Shown piece by piece: positions 1 through 8,684 of a DNA stretch of 64,000 nt. Under the pieces are notes generated by a model, which saw nothing but the letters and a program-made list of their open reading frames with translations, made no database searches and was not told the origin of the DNA. The number at the start of each line of letters is the position of its first letter. Within the stretch, counting starts at the first letter, position 1. The stretch is from positions 62,001-126,000 of the forward strand of contig NZ_JALMDK010000004.1 in NCBI RefSeq assembly GCF_023094165.1, written 5' to 3'. The position numbers and the translations under genes were made by a program. This DNA is from Crossiella sp. S99.2. Its GTDB lineage: Bacteria > Actinomycetota > Actinomycetes > Mycobacteriales > Pseudonocardiaceae.

Positions 1-269
1 AGCAGCCCGGAGGACCCGCCTGCGTGCAGCACTTCCTCGTTGACCACCACCATGTCGAGGAGGTCACCGCCGCTGCCGCCGACCTCCTCGGGGAAACCGA
101 TGCCCAGCAACCCGATCCCGGCGGCGGCCTTATGCAGTGACCGCGGCACTTCGCCGTCACGTTCCCACTGGGCCAGCTGCGGCACGGCTTCGCGCTGCAC
201 GAACTTGCGCACGGTCTCCCGCAGCGTTCGCCGCTCGGGTGTCTCGAAGGGGTCCAGGATCTCGCTCAC
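1..269 (-). CDS. Acyl-CoA dehydrogenase, N-terminal part (runs off the window edge)
   Basis: The reverse strand encodes the first 89 or so residues of an acyl-CoA dehydrogenase. It begins VSEILDPFETPERRTLRETV and carries the typical GIGLLGIGFPEEVGGSGGD stretch before the edge cuts it off. Such enzymes oxidise acyl-CoA thioesters using FAD. The GTG start overlaps the stop of the upstream AtuA gene by 4 bases (GTGA), so the two are translationally coupled. An acyl-CoA dehydrogenase beside AtuA fits a branched or terpenoid acyl-CoA catabolic operon. Substrate is unknown. Confidence 0.85.
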   Translation of the reverse strand, partial: MSEILDPFETPERRTLRETVRKFVQREAVPQLAQWERDGEVPRSLHKAAAGIGLLGIGFPEEVGGSGGDLLDMVVVNEEVLHAGGSSGL

Positions 270-1960
270 CACAACACCTCCGGCACTTCGACGACTCGGG
301 CCCGCAGCCATTCGCCCAGGGCTTTGGCCTGGGGGTCGAACCGGGTCGAGGAGGCCACCCCGTCCCCGAGCAGGCCGCGGATGACGAAGTTCACCGCGCG
401 CAGGTTCGGCAGCGCGTGCCGTTCCACCGTCAGCTCGGCGCATTCCGGCAGCAGTTCCTTGAGCCGGGCCACGGTCAGGTGGTGGAACAGCCACCGATAC
501 GCGGGTTCGGAGCGGACCCACACGCCGAGGTTGGCGTCCCCGCCCTTGTCCCCGGACCGGGCCCCGGCGATCCGGCCGAGCGGCCCGCGCCGGGTGTTCT
601 CATGCCCACCGAAGGGCACGGGATCGGTGCCCGCCAAGGGTTCCACCGGCCCAGCGGTGGCCACCGGGGGCTCTTCGACCTCGATCCGGGTCCCGTCCGG
701 GAGCACCGCGAGCTGCCGCACCTCGGCGCGGTCGACGTAGGCGGCCGAGTACACCCCGAACGGCGTGCCGTCACCGGGTGGCGCGGTGACGTGGAATCCG
801 GGGTAGGAGGCCAGCGCGAGTTCGATGGCCGACCGGGAGAACGCCTTGACCCGCTGGGGGTCGGCGTCCTTGATGGTGGCGTGCAGCAGGGCGCTGGCGG
901 TCTCCTCGGTGTCCGCGTCGGCCCGGTCGGTGCGGGCCAGGGTCCAGGTCAGCCCGTCCGCGCCGAGGGCGTCCTCCAGTTGCGCCCGCACCAGCTCGGC
1001 CTTGCGCTGCACGTCAAGTCCACAGAGGACGAACGTGGTGGAGTTGCGGAAGCCGCCCAACCGGTTCAGGCACACCTTCAGCCGTTCCGGCGGCGCGACC
1101 CCGGTGACCCCGTGGATCCGCACCCGGTCCGGCCCGGCGTCTTCAAGCTGGATGGTGTCGAACCGGGTGGTGACATCGGGGCCGGGGTAGGCGGGTTCGG
1201 CGATCTCGTAGAGCAGTTGCGCGGTCACGGTGTCCACGGTGACCGCGCCACCGGTGCCCGGGTGTTTGGTGATCACCGAGCTGCCGTCGGCGGCGATCTC
1301 CGCGATCGGGAACCCGGGCCGCCGCGGATCGTCAAGATCGGCGAAGAAGGCGAAATTGCCCCCAGTGGCCTGGGTTCCGCATTCCAGGACGTGCCCGGCC
1401 ACGGTGGCCCCGGCCAGGGCGTCCCAGTCCTGGCGGTCCCAGCCGAAGTGCGCGGCCGCGGGCCCGACCACCAGGGAGGCGTCGGTGACCCGTCCGGTGA
1501 CCACCACATCGGCCCCGGCGCGCAGGCAGTCCGCGATGCCCCAGGCGCCGAGGTAGGCGTTGGCGGTCAACGGTTCGCCGAAGCCCAGCTCCGCCGCCCG
1601 CCCGCGCAGGTCGTCGCCTTCGACGTGCCCGACCCGCACGGCCAGTCCCAGCCGCTCGGCCAAGGTCCGCAACGCCGCGGCCAGCCCGGCCGGGTTGAGG
1701 CCACCGGCGTTGGTGACGATCTTGACCCCGCGTTCCAGGGCCACCCCAAGGCACTCCTCCAGCTGCCGGGGGAAGGTGCGCGCGTAGCCGAGCGCCGGGT
1801 CCTTGAGCCGGTCCCGGCCCAGGATCAGCATGGTCAGTTCGGCAAGATAGTCGCCGGTGAGGATATGCAGTTCGCCGTCATATAGTTGCTCGCGAACCGC
1901 GCTGAACCGGTCGCCGTAGAAGCCGGAGGCGTTCCCGATCCGCAGCACCTGGTCAGGCAT
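266..1960 (-). CDS. AtuA-family protein (DUF1446), acyclic terpene utilisation-like
   Basis: The 564-aa protein starts MPDQVLRIGNASGFYGDRFS, the recognisable N-terminus of DUF1446/AtuA proteins, and keeps the family's ILTGDYLAE and VTNAGGLNPAG blocks. AtuA of Pseudomonas belongs to the citronellol/geraniol catabolic cluster, but its exact reaction is not settled. The gene overlaps the upstream TIGR03084-like gene by 8 bases and the downstream acyl-CoA dehydrogenase by 4, so it is the middle of an operon. Length is normal for the longer, two-domain members. Role in terpene or branched-chain acyl-CoA breakdown is inference from family and neighbour. Confidence 0.85.
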   Translation of the reverse strand: MPDQVLRIGNASGFYGDRFSAVREQLYDGELHILTGDYLAELTMLILGRDRLKDPALGYARTFPRQLEECLGVALERGVKIVTNAGGLNPAGLAAALRTLAERLGLAVRVGHVEGDDLRGRAAELGFGEPLTANAYLGAWGIADCLRAGADVVVTGRVTDASLVVGPAAAHFGWDRQDWDALAGATVAGHVLECGTQATGGNFAFFADLDDPRRPGFPIAEIAADGSSVITKHPGTGGAVTVDTVTAQLLYEIAEPAYPGPDVTTRFDTIQLEDAGPDRVRIHGVTGVAPPERLKVCLNRLGGFRNSTTFVLCGLDVQRKAELVRAQLEDALGADGLTWTLARTDRADADTEETASALLHATIKDADPQRVKAFSRSAIELALASYPGFHVTAPPGDGTPFGVYSAAYVDRAEVRQLAVLPDGTRIEVEEPPVATAGPVEPLAGTDPVPFGGHENTRRGPLGRIAGARSGDKGGDANLGVWVRSEPAYRWLFHHLTVARLKELLPECAELTVERHALPNLRAVNFVIRGLLGDGVASSTRFDPQAKALGEWLRARVVEVPEVLW

Positions 1961-2741
1961 TGAACTGCCCGGGTTCGCGGTCGGCTCCGGGCGGTCCGGC
2001 GAAGGCCTGCGCGATGCTCATCCACTTGGTCGCGACCGGGCCGGTGACGGTGAGCCCCAGGTCGTCGGGGTGCCGGCGGCGCACCACGTGCAGGCAGAAG
2101 TCCAGGGCGTCCCCGCTGACCCGGTCCACCGCCTCCGGCGGCCCCCACTCCCAGCGGTCCCCGTCCGGCCCGATCAGCTCCACCCGGACCGGCGTCTCCG
2201 GCGCGGACTCACCGCGCGAGACGAACGCGAACCCCATGGTCCGCACGCCCAGGTGCGCGATGTGCCGCAACCGGTGGGTCGGCACTAGCCGCACGCCGAG
2301 CGCGTCGGCCACGTCCTGGCCGTGCGCCCAGGTCTCCATGATCCGCGCGGTGGCCATCGAGGTGGCCTTCATCGGCGGCCCGAACCAGGGAATCCGCGCG
2401 TCAGCCGGTACCGCGGCCAGCGCGGCCCGCAGCGCGGCCCGCCCGTCCCGCCACCGCCCGAGCAGTGATTCCGGCGCCTCGCCAACGCCTTCATTGGCCC
2501 CGTCCTCCACATAGGACAGTGGATTGGCCGCCTTGGCCGCCTCCAGGAACCCGGCCGGATCGGTGGCCGCCTGGATGGCCTGCCGGTCCGTCCACGCCAG
2601 GTGCGCCAGCTGGTGCGCGATGCTCCAGCCCGCCGCCGGGGTGGGGGTGGCCAGTCCGGCCGCGTCCAGCCCGGCGACCAGCGCGTCCAGGTCACCCCCT
2701 TCGGCGTCGAGATCCGCCAGCAAGCCCGCCACCGCGCTCAT
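1953..2741 (-). CDS. TIGR03084-type DinB/maleylpyruvate-isomerase-like protein
   Basis: The 262-aa protein starts MSAVAGLLADLDAEGGDL. It has the DinB-like helical bundle signature, with GWSIAHQLAHLAWTDRQA near residue 45 and METWAHGQDVADALG near residue 145; the His residues are the usual metal ligands. This family is related to mycothiol-dependent maleylpyruvate isomerases. The chosen ATG overlaps the TetR stop by 4 bases (ATGA), which supports it over a start 42 bases upstream. The gene sits between the TetR regulator and AtuA in one transcription unit. Substrate is unknown; a thiol-dependent isomerase or transferase role in the same catabolic path is possible. Confidence 0.8.
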   Translation of the reverse strand: MSAVAGLLADLDAEGGDLDALVAGLDAAGLATPTPAAGWSIAHQLAHLAWTDRQAIQAATDPAGFLEAAKAANPLSYVEDGANEGVGEAPESLLGRWRDGRAALRAALAAVPADARIPWFGPPMKATSMATARIMETWAHGQDVADALGVRLVPTHRLRHIAHLGVRTMGFAFVSRGESAPETPVRVELIGPDGDRWEWGPPEAVDRVSGDALDFCLHVVRRRHPDDLGLTVTGPVATKWMSIAQAFAGPPGADREPGQFNA

Positions 2742-3349
2742 TCCCGCTCCCCTCGCAACGCCTCGTCCAGCATCGCCGCCCACTGCCGCACGATCCGCTT
2801 GCGCCGACGGCTGTCGTCGGTGAGCAGATTCGCCAGCGCCAGTCCGCGGATCAGGTCCAATGTCGCCTGCACCGCCGCGCGCACCCCGGGCTGCGCCTCG
2901 TCTACCCGCAGCAGTTCCAGGGCCAGCCGGTGTGTTTCCCGGCCCAGCCGGGTCTGCAACGGCAGCACCAGCTCACGCAGTTCGGCGTCGGTGCGCGCGG
3001 CCACCCACAGCTCCAGGGCCGCGGTGAACAGCGGGCTGGCGTAGAAGTCGGCCAGCAGCTCCACCACGGCCACGGTGTGCCCGCCGCCGCTGGAGGCGGT
3101 CGCGGCCTGGGCCCGCAGCTGCTCGACGCCGAGCGCGCCCACGTGTTCCACCGCGGCGGCGACCAGTTCGCCCCTGGTCCGGAAGTGGTGCAGTTGCGCG
3201 CCCCGGGATACCCCGGCCCGCTGCGCCACCAAGGTGGTCGTCGTCCCGGCCCAGCCCCGTTCCACCAGGCAGTCCACGGTCGCCACCATCAGCTTCCGTC
3301 GGGTCTCCCGGCTCCGGTCGGCCTGCCGCTGCCTGGAGGGCGCGCTCAT
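2738..3349 (-). CDS. TetR-family regulator of the downstream catabolic operon
   Basis: The 203-aa protein has an N-terminal TetR helix-turn-helix: ETRRKLMVATVDCLVERGW, then TTTLVAQRAGVSRGAQLHHF. Starts at 3361 (ATG) and 3370 (TTG) are also in frame. ATG at 3349 is chosen because homologues begin close to the SRQRQADRSRETRRKL segment. The gene is first in the minus-strand operon that includes the TIGR03084-like, AtuA and acyl-CoA dehydrogenase genes. A perfect 13-bp palindrome lies directly upstream and reaches into the alternative start region, so autorepression is likely. The inducer is probably an acyl-CoA or terpenoid intermediate (inference). Confidence 0.85.
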   Translation of the reverse strand: MSAPSRQRQADRSRETRRKLMVATVDCLVERGWAGTTTTLVAQRAGVSRGAQLHHFRTRGELVAAAVEHVGALGVEQLRAQAATASSGGGHTVAVVELLADFYASPLFTAALELWVAARTDAELRELVLPLQTRLGRETHRLALELLRVDEAQPGVRAAVQATLDLIRGLALANLLTDDSRRRKRIVRQWAAMLDEALRGERE

Positions 3350-3364
3350 GCCGCAGAGCATCCC

Positions 3365-3404
3365 GCTCAACTAACAAACAGTCAAGCCTGCTTGTTAGTT
3401 GAGC
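3365..3404. promoter_or_regulatory. Perfect 13-bp inverted repeat, probable TetR operator
   Basis: GCTCAACTAACAA at 3365-3377 and its exact reverse complement TTGTTAGTTGAGC at 3392-3404 are separated by 14 bases. The palindrome lies immediately upstream of the TetR gene, where autoregulated TetR operators usually sit. It is AT-richer than its surroundings. A start at 3361 or 3370 would put the operator in the first codons, another reason to prefer 3349. Confidence 0.7.
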
Positions 3405-3557
3405 ACTCCACCTTCCCGCCCACTCGACCGTGACCCGCATCACAGTCAATCCTGCTTGCCGAATCGAATCGTACGCCGTACCGTACGCCATACGAGCCAG
3501 GTGGTACTTCGCCTGCCCGCAGCAAGGCCCGACTGAGCAGCACAAGAAGGAGCGCCA

Positions 3558-3995
3558 GTGACCGAAACCCATGTCCTCCCCACCGACGGAGCCGGATACG
3601 TCCCCACCAGCGAGGACGTGGCGAGCGTGCTCGCCTGGTTCGCCGAGTACGACGGCGCCGCGGCCGCGGTCCAGGTCGAGCGGATGGCCGACATGGCGTT
3701 GTTCCCGATCAACGTGGTCAGCACCGACGCCGAGGGCAACGCCTCGGCGGCGACCTGGACCAGGGAGGTCTTCGTCGAGAAGTGGACCGAGATCCTCGGC
3801 GGCGGCCAGGACGTGCAGACCACCTCGGTGCGCACCCCGCATTTCGTCAGCAAGGACCTGGTGTTCGTGATCAGCGACGCCACGTTCACCGTGGGCGGGC
3901 ACAGTCAGACCGTGCGCTACGGCGACCTGCTGGGCCGGGTCGGCGGGCGCTGGCTGTTCCAGACCATGGTGCAGGGCGGCTGGGGCGAGCAGTAA
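3558..3995 (+). CDS. SnoaL/NTF2-like small protein
   Basis: The 145-aa protein from GTG (preceded by AAGGAGCG) shows an NTF2/SnoaL-like pattern. Helices around DVASVLAWFAEYDGAAAAVQ are followed by strands ending in LLGRVGGRWLFQTMVQGGW. These cone-shaped folds serve as polyketide cyclases, isomerases or ligand-binding proteins. No catalytic residues can be assigned. It is divergent from the TetR operon, and the intergenic stretch 3405-3557 may hold promoters for both. Function is unassigned. Confidence 0.65.
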   Translation: MTETHVLPTDGAGYVPTSEDVASVLAWFAEYDGAAAAVQVERMADMALFPINVVSTDAEGNASAATWTREVFVEKWTEILGGGQDVQTTSVRTPHFVSKDLVFVISDATFTVGGHSQTVRYGDLLGRVGGRWLFQTMVQGGWGEQ

Positions 3996-4041
3996 CGAAT
4001 GCACCCGCCAGGACGGGTCCGGCATCCCGTTCGGGCCCGTC

Positions 4042-4590
4042 GTGGCGCACACTGCACTGGTGATCACCGTTGCGCTCAACCAGAACGCGGTCGCGGCGCT
4101 GCGCGGCCCCGGACTGCGCACCACCGCGCTGCCGAGTGAGCCGCTGCACGCGTCACTGCACACGGCGGTCATCGAACCCGGACTGGCGCGGCTCTCCGGC
4201 GCGCTGGTCTTCGCCGCACTCGCCGGCTCCGGCATCCCGGCCGGTCCTGATCTGACCGGCCGGGAGTGCCTGGCCAACAAACTGCACCTGAGCTACCACC
4301 TGCCGGTCTCCACCGGGGTGCCCGACGACGGCAGCGAACCCGATGTGGAGGAGAGCGATCAGCGGCTGATGCTGCGCCAGGGCATCCTGCTCGGCTTCGC
4401 CGTGTGCGAACTGGCCGCGAACCTGCCGGAACCGGTGCCGGTTCGCTCGATCGTGTCGGTCAGCCGCAGTGCGGGAACTTTCCGGTTCCACCAGATCCGG
4501 GACGGCGAGCAGTGGCTGACCGAGGACCTGGACGGCTACCGGACCGAGCGGATCGCCGCCGTCGACCTGCGTCCCGCGCCCGCGCCATGA
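4042..4590 (+). CDS. Hypothetical protein, first gene of a two-gene unit
   Basis: The 182-aa protein is not recognised. It is acidic in the middle (SEPDVEESDQRLMLRQG), has no signal peptide and no clear membrane segment. The GTG at 4042 is the longest reasonable start; GTG at 4060 is an alternative. Its stop overlaps the ATG of the next gene (ATGA), so the two products probably work together. No function is proposed. Confidence 0.6.
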   Translation: MAHTALVITVALNQNAVAALRGPGLRTTALPSEPLHASLHTAVIEPGLARLSGALVFAALAGSGIPAGPDLTGRECLANKLHLSYHLPVSTGVPDDGSEPDVEESDQRLMLRQGILLGFAVCELAANLPEPVPVRSIVSVSRSAGTFRFHQIRDGEQWLTEDLDGYRTERIAAVDLRPAPAP

Positions 4591-5708
4591 GCGATATCGA
4601 CTTCTACGCCGACCTGGTGGCCACCGGCGCGGTGCTCGGCGCCGACCGGCACTGGACCCCGGCCGAGCTGGACGAACTCTTCGACGCAGACAACCGCGAG
4701 TACGTCGAGACGGTCTCCACCGAGGCGCTCAACCTGGACTACGGGCTGCTGGAGTACTTCTGGGAACGCGAGTCCCGCCGCGGCGCGCCCTGGCACGGGG
4801 TGCACCTGAGCGCGCAGGTGCACCGGCTGGCCATCGGCTTCGGCGACACCCCCGCGCTGCTGCGGGAGAACTACGGCGCCTTCGAGCCGAACCCCTCCTT
4901 CGCCGACCTGCGCGCCGAACTCCAGCGCCGCGACATCCCCCTGCTCGACCTGCCCCAGGAAATGCCCGCGCACCGCTCCTACTGGCAGCCGGACAGCCAG
5001 GCCGTGGTGATCGAGATCGTCGGCCAGGAGGAGTTCGTCACCTCCCCCACCGAGGAGATCGGCTCGATCAGCGGCATCTCCGCCCCCGGCCTGCTGCACA
5101 ACCTGCCGAGGGCCCGCTTCGACGCGCTCAAGCAGTCCCTCAACCACCTGGCCACCGCCGAGGACGCCGAACGCACCCGCTGGCTCGACCAGCGCGACCC
5201 CGCCCCCGACGCCTCCGACCACGAGCGGGCCGAGTGGTGGCGATCGCGGCTGACCGTGTTCGCGATCAAGCTCGGCTGGCGGGAGAGCGCCGAGGCGGTG
5301 TGGGTGCCGCTGTACCTGTGGTTCGCCGACCAGGCCGTCCGCCGAGGTGCCCTGGACCCCGCCGAGGTGGCCCGCCGCGTCGCCGAGTCCGCGGCCCGGC
5401 TGGAGCTGTACGGCCACAACGGCGCCGAGGACCGCCCCCGGCTGCTGCCCGCCGCGGAGGACCTGACCACCACCCTGCTCGCCGGGGTGCCCCTGGGCCG
5501 GGTCGACGCCGAACAACGCTGGGGCGTGCCCGGCCTGCACGGCACCGAGGTCCGCCCGCTGCTGCGTTCGCGGCAGCTGGTGGAGACCGCGGCCCGGCTG
5601 CGCCCGTTCCTGCGCGACCCGGCGGTCATCGCCGAGCTGGGCGAGTGGCTGCGGGTATGGCCGGAATTCGGCCGGTCGGCGGGCTTGCTGGAAATGCGGA
5701 GTGACTGA
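4587..5708 (+). CDS. Hypothetical protein coupled to the upstream gene
   Basis: The 373-aa soluble protein starts MSDIDFYADLVATGAVLGAD and is not recognised. It has a W/E-rich N-terminal half (LDYGLLEYFWERESRRGAPW) and a helical C-terminal half. The start is fixed by the ATGA overlap with the preceding stop. It resembles SMI1/KNR4-neighbour immunity-type proteins only in general character, which is not enough for a call. Confidence 0.6.
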   Translation: MSDIDFYADLVATGAVLGADRHWTPAELDELFDADNREYVETVSTEALNLDYGLLEYFWERESRRGAPWHGVHLSAQVHRLAIGFGDTPALLRENYGAFEPNPSFADLRAELQRRDIPLLDLPQEMPAHRSYWQPDSQAVVIEIVGQEEFVTSPTEEIGSISGISAPGLLHNLPRARFDALKQSLNHLATAEDAERTRWLDQRDPAPDASDHERAEWWRSRLTVFAIKLGWRESAEAVWVPLYLWFADQAVRRGALDPAEVARRVAESAARLELYGHNGAEDRPRLLPAAEDLTTTLLAGVPLGRVDAEQRWGVPGLHGTEVRPLLRSRQLVETAARLRPFLRDPAVIAELGEWLRVWPEFGRSAGLLEMRSD

Positions 5709-5754
5709 CCTCGACTACCTTGTCGAATAGCCGGGACCCACCCCGACTTCCCCC

Positions 5755-5783
5755 TGTACCTACTGGTATGTACAGTACCCGGC
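5755..5783. promoter_or_regulatory. Dyad-rich stretch upstream of the DUF4865 gene, possible operator
   Basis: The stretch contains GTACCTACTGGTATGTAC followed by AGTACC, with overlapping short inverted repeats (GGTA/TACC and GTAC/GTAC). It lies 40-65 bases before the DUF4865 start and could be a regulator site. No matching regulator gene is next to it. Confidence 0.3.
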
Positions 5784-5820
5784 AGACACCTCGGACCCCT
5801 TCCGAAGGAGATCACCGGTC

Positions 5821-6402
5821 ATGCACGCGATGCGGTACGCGATCACCCTGCCCGCCGACTACGACATGGGCATCATCCGGGCCCGGGTGGCCAGCAAAGG
5901 GCCCATTCTGGACACCTTCCCCGGTCTGGGCCTCAAGTCCTACCTGATCCGGGAACGAGGCGTGGCGGGTTCCCCGGTCAACCAGTACGCCCCGTTCTAC
6001 CTGTGGCGCACCACCAGGGGCATGAACGATTTCCTGTGGGGCAAGGGTTTCCAGGGCATCTGCAACGACTTCGGCCGCCCCGTGGTCCAGCACTGGACCG
6101 GCCTGGCCTTCGAGCACGGCCCAGCCAGCGCGATGCCCCCCAGCACCGCCACCACCGAACTGTCCTCCCTCTGCTCCCCCGAGCCAGGCGCCGCCGTCGA
6201 ATCCGCCGTGGCCGACCTGCAAACCCACGCCAAAACCCCCGGCGTGCACAGCACCGCCCTGGCCCTGGACCCCCGAACCTGGGAACTCCTCCGCTACACC
6301 CTGTGGACCACCGAACCCCCGGCCGGCACCGGCGTCACCTTCCAGGTCCTGCACCTGTCCCGCCCGGAACTGAAAGACCTCCCCACTGGCCGCCACTGGT
6401 AA
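5821..6402 (+). CDS. DUF4865 family protein
   Basis: The 193-aa protein begins MHAMRYAITLPADYDMGIIR and keeps family blocks such as GLGLKSYLIRERG, NQYAPFYLWR and GFQGICNDFGRP, which mark DUF4865. The biochemical role is unknown; the fold is probably a ferredoxin-like dimeric alpha/beta barrel. A good ribosome site (GAAGGAGATCACC) precedes the ATG. It may be co-transcribed with the GNAT gene 32 bases downstream. Confidence 0.8.
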   Translation: MHAMRYAITLPADYDMGIIRARVASKGPILDTFPGLGLKSYLIRERGVAGSPVNQYAPFYLWRTTRGMNDFLWGKGFQGICNDFGRPVVQHWTGLAFEHGPASAMPPSTATTELSSLCSPEPGAAVESAVADLQTHAKTPGVHSTALALDPRTWELLRYTLWTTEPPAGTGVTFQVLHLSRPELKDLPTGRHW

Positions 6403-6434
6403 AACCCAGGCCCGCCAACCCCAAAGTTGACAAG

Positions 6435-6992
6435 ATGCCCCCCATGACCGCCCCACCCGAACACCTCCCCACGGCCCGCCTGGTCCTGCGCCGCCTGCAG
6501 CTGTCCGATGTGGACGAAGTCCACCAGGTGGTCACCTCCGCCCTCCCCCACCTGCGGCCATGGATGCCCTGGGCGGAAGCCGACTACACCCGGGACACCG
6601 CGACAACCTGGCTGAACTTCGTCCACCAAAGCTGGCAAACCCACACCGCCTACAGCTACGCCATCACCCACAACAGCAACATCATCGGCGCCACCGCCCT
6701 GGAACGCCGAATCGGCCCAGCCGGCCTGGAAATCGGCTACTGGCTGCACCCGGCCCAGGTCGGCGCGGGCTACGCCACCGAGGCCACCGCTGCCCTGGTC
6801 CAGACGGCGTTCTCGTTGCCGGACATCAAATTCGTGCAGATCTGGCATGACCTGGCGAATGTGCGCAGTGGGGCGGTGCCGAAGCGGTTGGGGTTCGCGG
6901 AGGTGGCGCGGCATGAGCCACCGCGGGAGCCGTTGAGCCCGGGCGAGGTTGGGGTGGATGTGGTGTGGCAGTTGGACCGGCCCGCGGGGTGA
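6435..6992 (+). CDS. RimJ/RimL-type GNAT N-acetyltransferase
   Basis: The 185-aa protein (or 182 aa from ATG 6444) begins with TARLVLRRLQLSDVDEVHQ, the usual opening of RimJ/L-like acetyltransferases. It continues through the acetyl-CoA binding core (EIGYWLHPAQVGAGYATEAT) to VPKRLGFAEVARHE. Such enzymes transfer acetyl groups to amines or protein N-termini. The substrate is unknown. Codon use shifts from C-rich to G-rich third positions near base 6800, which may only reflect local skew. Confidence 0.8.
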   Translation: MPPMTAPPEHLPTARLVLRRLQLSDVDEVHQVVTSALPHLRPWMPWAEADYTRDTATTWLNFVHQSWQTHTAYSYAITHNSNIIGATALERRIGPAGLEIGYWLHPAQVGAGYATEATAALVQTAFSLPDIKFVQIWHDLANVRSGAVPKRLGFAEVARHEPPREPLSPGEVGVDVVWQLDRPAG

Positions 6993-7585
6993 GGGGTTGG
7001 GCGGCCGGTCGGGTAGGCAGGGTGGAGGTGGGTTGAGCGGGTGGCTCGGCGGCGTAGACTCGCCTGGCAGCATGGATTTGTTGGCTGGTAGCTTGGATTC
7101 GGCTGCCCCAGCCCAGGTTTGCCAGCTCCGGCAAAACCGACGTTGAGGTTCACCGGTTTGAGTGACCCGAAGCCGGAACCTTGCACTCTGATCGAATCGT
7201 TGCCGCAAATAGAGCGGAATGCGGGGCGGGGGACGGCGGGGCCTTGAGGTGGACCCAGCCACCGCCTTGACGACGCGAACCGGACGACCACTCCAGCTGG
7301 GCGAGTGCTCCGGCGACTGGGCGAGCGGGCGACTGGGCGAGCACTCCGGCGAGGCGGGCGGCGGACTGAGCAGCGAGCAGGGGCGGCCAGGCCCGCACGA
7401 CCGGCCGGCCAGCCAGGGCCCGCGCGACCAGCCAGCCAGGGAAGGCGAGCGCCTCGCCGACACAGCCCACGAGGGTCGCGCGGGCCTGGCCGCCGGCGCC
7501 GCCTGGCCCACCAGCAAGTGCCGCCCCACCGGCAAGTGCCCGCCTGGCCCCGTCGACCGGGCTACCAGGGCCGGGCCGGGGTGAG
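6993..7585. other. Gene-free stretch with imperfect G/C-rich repeats
   Basis: No open frame here has a ribosome site, family motif or normal codon bias. The second half contains short imperfect direct repeats built on GGGCGAGCGGGCGACTGG and CCAGCCAGGG motifs (7300-7440). I see no RNA gene and no clear terminator. Confidence 0.5.
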
Positions 7586-8023
7586 TTACCGGGGCCGGGG
7601 GTCGAGGCCGGCGCCGGTGTCCGGGAGTTGATGGCCGTGGTCGCAGGTCAGGATCGCGCGAACCTGGCCGCCGCAGTCCCGGTGCCGCAGCTCCAGCGGT
7701 GGCGGCGCCGGGGCGACCAGGTGCTTGTCGCCCCACTGCATCAGGGCGGTCAGCACCGGCTGGAGTTCCCGGCCCGCCGGCGTGAGCCGGTACTCCTGCC
7801 GAGCCCGCGCCCCCGCCTCGCGGTACTCCTGCCGGGACAGGATCCCGTTGGCCACCAACGTGTTCAGGCGGGCGGTGAGGATTGCCCGGGGTGCGCCGGT
7901 GTGGTGGCGGATGGTGTCGAAGCGGCGGTTGCCCAGGAAGACCTCGCGGAGGACCAGCAGTGACCAGCGTTCGCCCAGGACTTCCAGGGACAGGGCTACC
8001 GAGCAGGTTCTGGGGGCGGTCAC
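7586..8023 (-). CDS. HxlR-family winged-helix regulator
   Basis: The 145-aa protein starts MTAPRTCSVALSLEVLGERWSL and has the HxlR winged helix (LEVLGERWSLLVLREVFLGNRRF, then TARLNTLVANGILSRQEYR). The Cys at residue 7 is where redox- or electrophile-sensing HxlR/DUF24 proteins carry their reactive Cys. It also has a distal CGGQ...TCDHGH segment that might bind metal. The gene diverges from the thioesterase gene across 60 bases, with a short palindrome between them, so it probably controls that gene and itself. Confidence 0.85.
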   Translation of the reverse strand: MTAPRTCSVALSLEVLGERWSLLVLREVFLGNRRFDTIRHHTGAPRAILTARLNTLVANGILSRQEYREAGARARQEYRLTPAGRELQPVLTALMQWGDKHLVAPAPPPLELRHRDCGGQVRAILTCDHGHQLPDTGAGLDPRPR

Positions 8024-8047
8024 GGGTGTGATTCTCCCATGAGTTGA

Positions 8048-8062
8048 GTTCGACTTGCGAAC
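8048..8062. promoter_or_regulatory. Short palindrome GTTCG-N5-CGAAC between HxlR and thioesterase genes
   Basis: GTTCGACTTGCGAAC is a perfect 5-bp-arm dyad in the 60-base divergent promoter region, a natural place for the HxlR operator. It is not the LexA pattern (TCGAAC-N4-GTTCGA). Confidence 0.45.
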
Positions 8063-8083
8063 CTAGATGATACGGTCCCGCAC

Positions 8084-8599
8084 ATGAGTGAGCTGGCGCC
8101 CGCGTCCTGGGGTGAGCCCCGGAGCAAGACGGTGACCTGGTACGACCCGTTCGCGCTGGCCAAGGTCGGCGCGGGGTTGTCAGGGCTGGAGTACCTGACC
8201 GGGATGGTCGACGGGGAGTTGCCGCCGTCGCCGATCGCCGGGCTGATGGGGTTCCGGGCGGTGTCGGTGCGGGAGGGCGAGGTCGTGTTCGCCTGCACGC
8301 CGGACGAATCCGCCTACAACCCGATCGGCGTGGTGCACGGCGGACTGGTCTGCACGCTCCTGGACTCCGCGGCGGGTTGCGCGGTGCACAGCACGTTGCC
8401 GGCCGGGACGGGCTACACCTCGGTGGAGATCAAAGTCAGTTACCTGCGGCCGGTGCACGCGGACAGCGGCGAACTGATCGCGCGGGGCTGGGTGACCAAG
8501 CCGGGGCGGCGGATCGCGTTCGCGGAGGCGAGTGTCACCGACGCGGCGGGCAAGCTGGTCGCGACCGCCAGCAGCAGCTGCCTGATCATGCCGACCTGA
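8084..8599 (+). CDS. PaaI-type hotdog thioesterase
   Basis: The 171-aa protein has the hotdog thioesterase signature: NPIGVVHGGLVCTLLDSAAG near residues 80-100, then GTGYTSVEIKVSYLRPV. The HGG motif and the following D are the usual catalytic region for hydrolysing acyl- or aryl-CoA thioesters. It is divergently transcribed from an HxlR regulator, suggesting induction by an aromatic or electrophilic compound. The exact CoA substrate is unknown. Confidence 0.85.
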   Translation: MSELAPASWGEPRSKTVTWYDPFALAKVGAGLSGLEYLTGMVDGELPPSPIAGLMGFRAVSVREGEVVFACTPDESAYNPIGVVHGGLVCTLLDSAAGCAVHSTLPAGTGYTSVEIKVSYLRPVHADSGELIARGWVTKPGRRIAFAEASVTDAAGKLVATASSSCLIMPT

Positions 8600-8684
8600 C
8601 CCGCACAAGCCCTGGCGGCCGACAACGCCTGCTGACCAGGCTGGCTCACGACCTCAGCCGTGACTAACAGCAGAAACCCGCGCC

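Noticed and set aside
137..1885. Long plus-strand open frame of 582 codons
   Set aside because: It is the antisense shadow of the AtuA gene; His/Gln/Gly/Arg-rich composition and no family motif.
7219..7631. Two overlapping plus-strand frames of 108-121 codons
   Set aside because: Arg/Gly/Pro-rich, no start signal, built on imperfect repeats.
8048..8062. Possible LexA box GTTCG-N5-CGAAC
   Set aside because: Half-sites are in the wrong orientation and spacing for TCGAAC-N4-GTTCGA; treated as an HxlR operator candidate.
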